Part shown: one piece after another, positions 57,600-64,000 of the stretch
How positions within the stretch are numbered: position 1 is the stretch's first letter
How the letters are laid out: each line of letters starts with the position of its first letter
Assembly: GCF_029958925.1 (NCBI RefSeq)
Contig: NZ_CP124616.1
Location: 744,001 to 808,000, forward strand
Reading direction: 5' to 3'
Origin: Tropicibacter oceani
GTDB lineage: Bacteria; Pseudomonadota; Alphaproteobacteria; Rhodobacterales; Rhodobacteraceae
Length of the DNA: 64,000 nucleotides
The notes under the pieces: model-generated
Told to the model about the DNA's origin: nothing
What the model saw: the letters and a program-made list of their open reading frames with translations, nothing else
Databases searched by the model: none
Position numbers and translations under genes: made by a program

Positions 57600-58258
57600 A
57601 GGGTTTTGCTCCGACTCACCGAATCGGAGTTGTAAAGAAATTAAGCTGGCATTCTCTTAACTCGGCAGTTGTTTCAACGGCTTGGCCTTGCCCAAGGACT
57701 GTCTGCCTGAGCCGTTTCAGAAATGATCCGAACGAGTTTTGCAGGGTGCCGACTAAGCCAAACGAAAAACTTTTTTGGAAACGCCAAGCCGGTCTGACCT
57801 TGTCGCTGATGATCTTGGGCCGGGATTTCGAGCCTTTAGAAATGGATCAAGGCGCACCGTGACACGGACGTGGTATCGCCCGAGGATCGCGGGCTTGCGG
57901 CATGGACCGAACGGCTTTGTCGCAAGAGCCGTATCCTCAAATCGGAGAGGAATATCGTTAAGCAAGGAGGAACAGGAATGGCCCCGGTGGGCCGTTTTCC
58001 TGACGAACGCCCCCCAATTCTTCGCCAGCCATCCGCGTCATAGGCTCAGCCGTCAGGCCGCCTTGGCGTCGCAAGAAGGTGCTACATGATGCGAGATCGA
58101 GTGAGACGCATGGTTATGCGCTCAAAACGCGCAAATTTTTAGGATCAATTCCCGGCTCAAGGCATTGGGTTTTCTGTCTTTGACGGGCAAAGATACGCGC
58201 CCCTACAGTTCGCAACACAGTCGGACGCTGGACGGGCAAGGGCGGCGACCGTTTCGTT
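57600..58258. other. 659-base intergenic region between the RTX gene and lysR
   Basis: It presumably holds the RTX promoter. A CTCCGA/TCGGAG inverted repeat (57610-57630) lies just upstream of the RTX start. At 57964-57999 a strong AAGGAGG is followed by an ATG (57978) for a 21-residue frame, overlapping a GGCCC-CGGT-GGGCC hairpin with TTTT. No larger gene is convincing; a 104-residue frame from a TTG at 57775 has no recognisable family. Confidence 0.5.
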
Positions 58259-59173
58259 TCAGACAGCGGTTGCCGTCAGATCAAGCGATTGCGCGGTTTC
58301 ACGCAGGACGCGGGCAAGGTCTTCGTGGTTGTCGTCCAGCGTCTGGTCGGCCGGGAACAGAAGGCTGATTCCCCGGTTCGCGTCGCGCATGGTCAAGGGC
58401 CGGATCACGACTTCGTCGCGGTGTATGGCCTGACGGCGTGCAAAAAGATCGGGGATGATGGCCACGCCGGCCCCGGTGGCGGCCATCAACAGGATGGAAT
58501 CCAGGCTTGTGCCTTCGTAATCGTCGGAAACGATGCCGCCGCTCAGCCCGGCGATGCCATAGACGATGCGGGCCAGACGGTGCCCGGTATCCAGCGTCAA
58601 AAGCCGTTGACCGGCCAGGTTTTCGGCCCTGATACGGGGCAGCCCCGCCAGCGGGTGATCGTGTGACACGGCCACCCACAGGGATTCGGTGAACAGGGGG
58701 CGTTGGCGTGTATTCGGGTGGTCCTCGGGGGTCGAGATGATGGCGTCAAAGCGCGCGCTGCGAATGCCTTCTTCCAGGCTCAGGGTGTTTTCTTCGCGCA
58801 CGATGACACGCAGGTTGGGTTGTTCGCGGTGCAGCCGTTGCATCACCTGCGGCAACAGGTAAGGCCCGATCGAGGGCAGAACCCCAAGCCGCAGTCGCCC
58901 GCCGAACGGCACATCGGACAGCATCGCGCCGCGCAGGCTTTCCACCTCGGACAGGATGCGCCTTGCGCGGCTGACGAACTCCATGCCCTTGGCCGTTGCG
59001 CTGGCGCCGCTGCGCCCGCGATTGAACAGCCGCACGCCCAATTCGGTTTCGACCGCGGCGATCTGGTTGGACAGGCTGGGTTGGCTGACGTGCAGAACAT
59101 CGGCCGCAAGTCCGAAACTGCCCAGTTGGTGAACGGTGACGATGTATTCCAATTGCCGGAACGTGGGTCTCAT
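58259..59173 (-). CDS. LysR-family transcriptional regulator (OxyR-like, no cysteine)
   Basis: The 304-residue LysR protein has an N-terminal winged helix-turn-helix (RQLEYIVTVHQLGSFGLAAD, VLHVSQPSLSNQIAAVETEL). Its effector domain resembles OxyR, with LPSIGPYLLPQVMQRLHREQ, LLTLDTGHRLARIVYGIAGL and EGTSLDSILLMAATGAGVAI. OxyR has its peroxide-sensing cysteine in the GHCL segment; here the matching residue is Arg (GHRL), and the entire protein has no cysteine. It is therefore not a peroxide switch by the known mechanism. It is divergent from the SbtA-like gene, its likely target. Confidence 0.88.
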   Translation of the reverse strand: MRPTFRQLEYIVTVHQLGSFGLAADVLHVSQPSLSNQIAAVETELGVRLFNRGRSGASATAKGMEFVSRARRILSEVESLRGAMLSDVPFGGRLRLGVLPSIGPYLLPQVMQRLHREQPNLRVIVREENTLSLEEGIRSARFDAIISTPEDHPNTRQRPLFTESLWVAVSHDHPLAGLPRIRAENLAGQRLLTLDTGHRLARIVYGIAGLSGGIVSDDYEGTSLDSILLMAATGAGVAIIPDLFARRQAIHRDEVVIRPLTMRDANRGISLLFPADQTLDDNHEDLARVLRETAQSLDLTATAV

Positions 59174-59175
59174 TC

Positions 59176-59212
59176 ATAGCTCCTGGCTATGGTAGTCATG
59201 CGATTAATGTAT
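59176..59212. promoter_or_regulatory. OxyR-like LysR binding site in the lysR/sbtA intergenic region
   Basis: ATAG-N7-CTAT (59176-59190) is a perfect match to the OxyR-type half-site ends. After exactly seven bases a second element, ATGC-N7-GTAT (59198-59212), is a weaker copy with the same spacing. The arrangement matches a tetramer-binding LysR site. It begins three bases from the LysR start codon and lies 58 bases before the transporter start. Confidence 0.6.
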
Positions 59213-59269
59213 TTAAGCTATTCCAAATTTTACGGCAACAGGCGCGAAACACGCAAAGGAGTTTCGCAG

Positions 59270-60238
59270 ATGCCGCCCGTATTCGACAGCCTGATCGGCA
59301 ATCTCATGGTGCCCACCATCCTGTTCTTTGTTCTGGGCTTGATCGCGGCCGCCGTGCGCAGCGATCTGTCGATCCCCGAGGGCGCCGCCAAGTTCATGTC
59401 GCTGTACCTGCTGCTGGCCATCGGGTTCAAAGGTGGTCACAGTCTGGCCGACCACGGGCTGAGCAGCGATGTCTTCCTGGCGCTGGGTGCGGGATTGGCG
59501 CTGTCGTTCCTGATCCCTTTCATCGCCTTTGCGCTGCTGCGGGTCATGACGCGTTTGGACGCGATGAACGCTGCGGCAGTCGCGGGGCACTATGGGTCCA
59601 TTTCGATCGTGACCTTTGTGGCGGCCTCCAGCCTGCTTGAGCTGTCTGGCGTATCCTCGGACGGGTTCATGGTGGCGGTGGCCGCCACGATGGAGGTGCC
59701 CGCCATCCTTTCGGCGCTATGGATCGCCCACAGGTTCGGCAAGGATACCGGCGCCGGCTGCGTGCCTTTGCGCGAACTGTTCGCCAATGGTTCGATCGTG
59801 TTGCTGACCGGGGCCTTTGTCATCGGGGCCGTGACGCAGGAAAAAGGGATGGAGATGATCGCCCCCTTTGTCGTGACCCCCTTTACCGGGATCTTGTGCC
59901 TGTTCCTGCTGGACATGGGCCTGAACGCCGGGCGCAGCCTGCTGCGTAACCGGCATTTTCTGAGCCTGGGGCTGTTTTCCTTTGGCCTGCTGATGCCGAT
60001 CATCGGGGCGGTTCTGGGCCTCTGCCTTGGCGCTGCCATCGGTCTGCAAACCGGCAGCATCTTCTTGTTGATGGTCCTGTCGGCATCGGCGTCCTATATC
60101 GCGGTGCCCGCGGCGATGCGGATTGCCCTGCCGCAGGCCGAGGCGGGGATTTACCTGACGCTTTCCTTGGGTGTGACCTTTCCTTTCAACATCACGGTCG
60201 GTCTGCCGCTGTATCTGTGGCTGGCCAGCCTTGTCTGA
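59270..60238 (+). CDS. SbtA-like sodium-dependent bicarbonate transporter family protein
   Basis: The 322-residue membrane protein has about ten hydrophobic segments in two related halves. Motifs include AAAVAGHYGSISIVTFVAAS in the first half and CLFLLDMGLNAGRSLLRNRH in the second. These are features of the SbtA (DUF897) family, of which the cyanobacterial member takes up bicarbonate with sodium. Substrate in heterotrophs is not established. ATG 59270 is chosen because AAAGGAG lies just upstream; the earlier frame extension includes the operator. A long hairpin follows. Confidence 0.85.
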   Translation: MPPVFDSLIGNLMVPTILFFVLGLIAAAVRSDLSIPEGAAKFMSLYLLLAIGFKGGHSLADHGLSSDVFLALGAGLALSFLIPFIAFALLRVMTRLDAMNAAAVAGHYGSISIVTFVAASSLLELSGVSSDGFMVAVAATMEVPAILSALWIAHRFGKDTGAGCVPLRELFANGSIVLLTGAFVIGAVTQEKGMEMIAPFVVTPFTGILCLFLLDMGLNAGRSLLRNRHFLSLGLFSFGLLMPIIGAVLGLCLGAAIGLQTGSIFLLMVLSASASYIAVPAAMRIALPQAEAGIYLTLSLGVTFPFNITVGLPLYLWLASLV

Positions 60239-60248
60239 CGGTTGACTG

Positions 60249-60307
60249 CAATCCGGGCCAAGGGGGCAGGCCGCCGGAAACCGTGCCCGCCCCCTTGGCC
60301 CGGATTG
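60249..60307. terminator. 19-bp perfect inverted repeat after the SbtA-like gene
   Basis: CAATCCGGGCCAAGGGGGC (60249-60267) and GCCCCCTTGGCCCGGATTG (60289-60307) are exact reverse complements separated by 21 bases. The structure is very stable. There is only a weak T tract downstream (ATTTCCTT about 15 bases later). It probably ends transcription of the transporter gene or protects its 3' end. Confidence 0.6.
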
Positions 60308-60418
60308 GCCATTGGGCATTTCCTTACCTTGAGCTTTCTTCGGTGCTGAGCCACCACTTTGTGACGGGTCCGATTGGTCGGGCCGCAGGATCAGGCCCAG
60401 TACGAAAGACAGCCGAAG

Positions 60419-61906
60419 ATGACAAAAATCACGCGACGTGGCGCGCTTTTGGGTGCCGGAGGGCTGTTGGGCTGGGGGATGTCCGGCGCACTTCGGTCCA
60501 ATCTGCCGGTTTATGATGGCACCGACAGGATTGTCGCGACCACGGGTCCGACCGTCATGAACGATGCCAGCGGACTGTCGGCCACGCCGATCCACAAACA
60601 CATCGTCGTCACGCAGGATGCGGGCGACACTATGATCGACCTGATCCGCCGCGAACTGGCCGAGGCGCAGGCGGACAAACGCCCGCTGAACGTTGGTGCG
60701 GCCCGGCATTCGATGGGCGGGCAGGCCATTCCGCGCAACGGAACGGCGCTGACCTTTGACAACGGGTCGGTTGCGCTGGACAGCGCTGGACAGGCCTTTC
60801 GGGTGCATTCCGGGGCGCGCTGGTCACAGGTTATCGCCGCGCTTGACCCGGCCGGGTGGTCGCACAAGGTCATGCAATCCAACAACGATTTCGGGATCGC
60901 CGCGACCTTTTCCGTCAATGCCCACGGCTGGCCGGTGCCTTTCGGGCCGATGGGCGCAACGGTCCGGTCCTTGCGGATGGTGCTGCCCTCGGGGGAATTG
61001 GTGACCTGTTCGCGCGCGCAGAACACGGAGTTGTTCAACCTGGCCATGGGCGGCTATGGGTTGATCGGCGTGGTCGTTGACCTTGAGGTCGAGATGGTCC
61101 GGAACACGCGCCTTGTGCCGACCTTCGACAGGATGCAGGCGGGCGGGTTTGCACAGGCCTTTGACCAGGCGATCAAGGACCCGGCCGTGTCCATGGCCTA
61201 TGGCCGGCTCAACGTCGAGCGGGACAGCTTTTTCGAAAAGGCGCTTTTGATCACTTACCGCGAGGACGATGACCAGACGGATATTCCGCTGGCGTCCGGG
61301 TCAGGCTGGATGTCGCACGCGGCCAGCCGCCTGTACCGGGCGCAACTGGGCAACGAACGCCTCAAGGGGTTCCGCTGGTGGACCGAAACCCGCGTCGGCC
61401 CGGCGCTGGGATCGGGCGCCGCGACACGCAATTCGCTGATCAACGAACCGGTCGTGACGCTGGATGACCGCAACCCGGACCGCACTGACATCCTGCACGA
61501 ATACTTTGTCGGTTTCGACGCCTTCGACGATTTCCTGACCATCTGCCAAAAGATCATCCCAGCCTCGTACCAGGAGTTCCTGAACGTGACCCTGCGCTAC
61601 GTGGCGCAGGATGACGAAAGTGTTCTGTCCTACGCCAGGACGCCAAGAATCGCGGCGGTCATGTCGTTCAGCCAGGAGCTTACCCAACGGGCCGAGGCAG
61701 ACATGGCCCGCATGACACGGGCCTTGATCGACCGCATCACCGCGATCGGCGGCAGCTATTACCTGCCCTACAGGCCCCATGCGACGCCCGATCAGATGGC
61801 CGCCGCCTATGCCAGGGCCGGGGAATTCGCCGCCGCCAAACGACAATTGGACCCGGGGCTTGTTCTGCGCAACGCCCTTTGGGACAGCTACCTGGGACAG
61901 CTATGA
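60419..61906 (+). CDS. Tat-exported FAD-linked oxidoreductase (PCMH / aldonolactone-oxidase type)
   Basis: The 495-residue protein begins MTKITRRGALLGAGGLLGWG, a twin-arginine-type signal. The flavin-binding domain of the vanillyl-alcohol-oxidase/PCMH type follows: RPLNVGAARHSMGGQAIPRN, then SNNDFGIAATFSVNAHGWPV and NLAMGGYGLIGVVVDLEVEM. The C-terminal part resembles sugar-lactone or alditol oxidases in general layout. The His in AARHSMGGQ is a candidate flavin attachment site. The substrate is not recognised. Its TGA overlaps the ATG of the next membrane-protein gene, and these four genes look like one operon. Confidence 0.8.
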   Translation: MTKITRRGALLGAGGLLGWGMSGALRSNLPVYDGTDRIVATTGPTVMNDASGLSATPIHKHIVVTQDAGDTMIDLIRRELAEAQADKRPLNVGAARHSMGGQAIPRNGTALTFDNGSVALDSAGQAFRVHSGARWSQVIAALDPAGWSHKVMQSNNDFGIAATFSVNAHGWPVPFGPMGATVRSLRMVLPSGELVTCSRAQNTELFNLAMGGYGLIGVVVDLEVEMVRNTRLVPTFDRMQAGGFAQAFDQAIKDPAVSMAYGRLNVERDSFFEKALLITYREDDDQTDIPLASGSGWMSHAASRLYRAQLGNERLKGFRWWTETRVGPALGSGAATRNSLINEPVVTLDDRNPDRTDILHEYFVGFDAFDDFLTICQKIIPASYQEFLNVTLRYVAQDDESVLSYARTPRIAAVMSFSQELTQRAEADMARMTRALIDRITAIGGSYYLPYRPHATPDQMAAAYARAGEFAAAKRQLDPGLVLRNALWDSYLGQL

Positions 61907-62313
61907 CAAACCTGCAAAAACTATGCCTGGGCTATTTCGCAGCCCTGATGGCCGCGGCCTCGTTGAACTATATCCCCGGCCTGACGGATCAGGACGGGCT
62001 GGCCTTTGGGATCTTTGCGCTGGATCTTTATGACGATGCCCTGCACGTGGCCTCGGCGCTTTGGGCGCTGATTGCCGGACTTTTGTCGCGCGCCGCCGCC
62101 CGCAATTTCCTGATCCTGTTCGGTCTGGCCTATCTTGGCGATGGGGTCTTTGGGTTCTTTACCGGCTATGGATTCCTGGACCTGGGGATATTCACCAATG
62201 CTTCGGCCGGGCTTGACCTGTCGCTGCCGCGGGTGCTTGCCAACCTGCCGCATCTAGCGCTTGGCGGGATCGCGGTCTGGGCCGGCTTTTTCTGGAACGG
62301 TCAACGCGGATGA
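61903..62313 (+). CDS. Small multipass membrane protein in the FAD-oxidoreductase operon
   Basis: The 136-residue protein has four likely membrane segments (about residues 5-25, 44-62, 68-88 and 113-130). It includes LDLYDDALHVASALWALIAG and ILFGLAYLGDGVFGFFTGYG. No named family is certain; the pattern recalls DUF4383-type proteins. It overlaps the FAD gene by four bases (ATGA) and the next gene likewise. It may anchor or give electrons an exit for the flavin enzyme; this is inference. Confidence 0.6.
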   Translation: MTNLQKLCLGYFAALMAAASLNYIPGLTDQDGLAFGIFALDLYDDALHVASALWALIAGLLSRAAARNFLILFGLAYLGDGVFGFFTGYGFLDLGIFTNASAGLDLSLPRVLANLPHLALGGIAVWAGFFWNGQRG

Positions 62314-63362
62314 GCCGGCTTTGGAAAATCCTCAAGCGGCTTTTGCTTGTGGTGGCGGTTCTGGTGCTGGGGCTGTTGGCACCGGTCGCCTATACCGAAA
62401 CGATGTGCCGGGGGACGGCAGTGGCGCGGCCCTATGCGCCGCTGATCGCGCCGGAATTCCAGCGCCCGGAATCGCGTACCCTGATGACCTATCCCGAATG
62501 GGACATCGTCCACGCCTACGAGGATTACGCCCGGGTCATCGCCACGGGCGATCCGCATGACTATGGGTTTCTGCGCGGCATCGGCGGGTTCTGGACGTCG
62601 CTTTGCGCGCTGTCCCGCACCGCCCCCGCGCACGGAGAGATCGACGGAGAAACGCGGCAGATGGTCTATGTGATCGGCGTCAGCTTTACCGCCGAATTTC
62701 TGTTGAAGGCGGCCTACGAGGAAACCCTGGGCCGGCTTTTCGCAGCGCTGCGCGGTCCTGAACGCGCGCCTCTGGATGCACTTTCCGCCCGTCAGGCGGC
62801 GCAGTATGCGGCGTTCTTGCAGCAGGTTCCCTGGTACAAATGGCAATTTCGCGAGGATGCGCAGGACCTGCGCGCCGCCGCCACCATGGCGCTGCGCGAC
62901 CGTGAACGCGGCCTTGCGCTGGGCCTCGAATACGGGGCCAAGGCCGCCTATGCCGGGATCATCGAACAGGCGGTTGCGCAGGTTGGCGCGGATGAACTGA
63001 CGCTGCGGATGATCGTCACCGGGGCATCGCCGGACCAGATCGCCGGGTTCAAGGGCGTCACCGTCCTGCGCCAGCACCCCGCCGGGACCGAGATCGAGGT
63101 GCCGCGCTATCGCGCGCTGACACATCTTCTGGTGGCTTTTGCCAAGGCAGGCATGGCGTTCGTCGAAATCGCCGGGAACGACGATATCCTGTTCACGGCC
63201 CTGTCCGATGCACCACAAGCCCCCGGCGCCATTTTCAGCCGGGCGCGTCAGGGCGCGGGGGATTTCCGGCACCTGATCGTGGTTCCGGTGGCAGAGTTGG
63301 CCGACCGGCTGCGCCAGCTTGATGCCTTGGGGCTGCGGCTGGAGCATGTGCATGACTATTAG
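62310..63362 (+). CDS. Uncharacterised membrane-anchored protein in the FAD-oxidoreductase operon
   Basis: The 350-residue protein has one N-terminal membrane segment (about 8-27). A large soluble domain follows, with MTYPEWDIVHAYEDYARVIA, LRGIGGFWTSLCALSR and VPWYKWQFREDAQDLRAAA. I do not recognise a family. Translation is coupled to the neighbours (ATGA overlap with the gene before, overlap with the one after), indicating a shared job. The soluble part would face the periplasm or cytoplasm depending on topology, which cannot be fixed here. Confidence 0.6.
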   Translation: MSRLWKILKRLLLVVAVLVLGLLAPVAYTETMCRGTAVARPYAPLIAPEFQRPESRTLMTYPEWDIVHAYEDYARVIATGDPHDYGFLRGIGGFWTSLCALSRTAPAHGEIDGETRQMVYVIGVSFTAEFLLKAAYEETLGRLFAALRGPERAPLDALSARQAAQYAAFLQQVPWYKWQFREDAQDLRAAATMALRDRERGLALGLEYGAKAAYAGIIEQAVAQVGADELTLRMIVTGASPDQIAGFKGVTVLRQHPAGTEIEVPRYRALTHLLVAFAKAGMAFVEIAGNDDILFTALSDAPQAPGAIFSRARQGAGDFRHLIVVPVAELADRLRQLDALGLRLEHVHDY

Positions 63363-63642
63363 GACCGTCCTGATCGGCGTTCCAGCGATGCTGCTGGGCT
63401 GGATCGTTACGCTGGTTCTGGTCGCCCTGCTGAGCGATGCCGCACCCGCCTATGCGGTGCTGTTTCCGGATGGTGCGTTTTTGGGCGCCCTGCCGCGCGA
63501 TGTGTCAATCTTGGCCAGCTCGGATTTCAGTGTCACCGTGACGTCAGACAGCCCTGGGCTGGCCGCAACGCTATACCGCCAAGGCGCGCTGGTCGTGTTG
63601 CCGGCCGGGTTGCGCGGGTGCCTGCCGATGCCGCGCCCATGA
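63352..63642 (+). CDS. Small exported or membrane protein ending the FAD-oxidoreductase operon
   Basis: The 96-residue protein has one N-terminal hydrophobic segment (about 7-27, VLIGVPAMLLGWIVTLVLVA) and a short mostly hydrophobic tail with PRDVSILASSDFSVTVTSDS. It overlaps the end of the previous gene by 11 bases and is not recognised. It could be a signal-anchored accessory peptide. Convergent with the YhaN-type gene. Confidence 0.5.
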   Translation: MTIRTVLIGVPAMLLGWIVTLVLVALLSDAAPAYAVLFPDGAFLGALPRDVSILASSDFSVTVTSDSPGLAATLYRQGALVVLPAGLRGCLPMPRP

Positions 63643-63652
63643 CGGGCGCGGC

Positions 63653-64000
63653 TCAGGGCGTTTCGATCTGCGCAGGCAGGAAATCGACCTGAGGCGCCCC
63701 CAGCGCCCGAAAGGCGCGTTGGCGGCAGGACAGGACGATGATCTGCAGATCCTGTGCCGCGCCGTGCAGCGCGTTGAACAGATGTTCGATGCGGTCGTCG
63801 TCGGAATAGACCAACGCATCGTCCAGGATCAGCGGCGCATGCCGCCCGGCCTTGGCCAGCAGTCTGGCAAAGGCCAGCCGGACCAACAGCGCGATCTGTT
63901 CCTGCGTGCCGCCTGACAGCGTGTCGATCGGCTCGGTCTCGCCTTTGCGGATCATGCCGCTGGGCAGCAGGGTATCGTCCGACCAGACCAGTTCGGCATC
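63653..64000 (-). CDS. YhaN-type AAA ATPase, C-terminal end (partial)
   Basis: The visible 115 residues are the C-terminal ATPase half of an SbcC/SMC-like protein of the YhaN type: signature motif DTLSGGTQEQIALLVRLAFA and Walker B HAPLILDDALVYSDDD, followed by LQIIVLSCRQRAFRALGA. The frame is open to the window edge, so the start and the coiled-coil arms lie outside. Such proteins usually pair with a YhaO-like nuclease, expected further right. The role is probably in DNA end processing or repair. Confidence 0.82.
   Translation of the reverse strand, partial: DAELVWSDDTLLPSGMIRKGETEPIDTLSGGTQEQIALLVRLAFARLLAKAGRHAPLILDDALVYSDDDRIEHLFNALHGAAQDLQIIVLSCRQRAFRALGAPQVDFLPAQIETP

Noticed and set aside
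57775-58089. 104-residue plus-strand ORF upstream of the RTX gene
   Set aside because: It needs a TTG start with no good ribosome-binding site, is arginine-rich with no recognised domain, and overlaps likely promoter DNA.

Overview
The window looks like an alphaproteobacterial chromosome of the Rhodobacterales (Roseobacter-type). It is GC-rich, carries the gene order ubiB-ubiE-mutM-(enoyl-CoA hydratase)-rpsT-dnaA-dnaN-recF-gyrB, encodes flagellar regulators typical of alphaproteobacteria (FlbT, FlaF), and has an aerobic phenylacetate (paa) catabolic cluster. The taxonomic call rests on recognised protein families and gene order; no database search was run.

Layout. (1) 1-8837: flagellar block A, on the plus strand: flgI (5' end cut by the window edge), motA, a 750-residue secreted TPR protein, flhA, fliR, flhB and a FliJ-like coiled-coil protein. 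A calcineurin-type phosphoesterase follows at 8892-9644. (2) 9786-20773: a phenylacetate catabolon. A thiolase-paaABCDE operon reads right; a TetR gene, paaK, paaI and paaG read left; paaZ and a paaX-family regulator read right again. Two similar palindromes (9735-9756 and 17881-17900) sit where TetR operators would be expected. (3) 20792-24640: a compact five-gene set with two DUF4178 proteins, a small membrane peptide, a DUF350 membrane protein and a membrane-anchored spermidine-synthase-like enzyme. (4) 24641-37731: flagellar block B: fliL, flgH, flgA, flgG, flgF, fliQ, fliE, flgC and flgB (minus); fliI (plus); a DUF1217 protein, flbT, flaF, flagellin, flgN and a rod-binding protein (minus); fliK and flgD (plus). 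The catabolic and DUF4178 segments therefore split one flagellar locus.

(5) 37736-49644: housekeeping and replication: ubiB, ubiE, a small membrane protein, mutM, an enoyl-CoA hydratase, rpsT, dnaA, dnaN, recF and gyrB. No consensus DnaA-box cluster was found, so no origin is called. (6) 49645-58258: an accessory-looking stretch. It holds an AT-rich spacer, a truncated NAD(P)-binding protein, a glutathione S-transferase, an aldehyde dehydrogenase of the succinate-semialdehyde type, a frameshifted quinone-oxidoreductase remnant, and a 1589-residue RTX-type secreted protein with a C-terminal Hint domain. (7) 58259-64000: a LysR regulator divergent from an SbtA-like transporter, then a four-gene operon (Tat-signal FAD oxidoreductase plus three membrane or exported proteins of unknown function), and the C-terminal end of a YhaN-type ATPase running off the right edge.

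How they work together. Flagellar blocks A and B encode rings, rod, export gate, export ATPase, stator, filament and its regulators; fliF, fliG, fliM, fliN, fliP, motB and the hook genes are not in the window. The paa genes cover activation (PaaK), epoxidation (PaaABCDE), isomerisation (PaaG), ring opening and oxidation (PaaZ), thioester salvage (PaaI) and the thiolase. paaF and paaH are not seen inside the cluster. The most interesting open items are the DUF4178/DUF350/aminopropyltransferase-like set, the cysteine-free OxyR-like regulator with an OxyR-like palindrome next to sbtA, the FAD-oxidoreductase/membrane-protein operon, and the uncharacterised TPR partner of motA.
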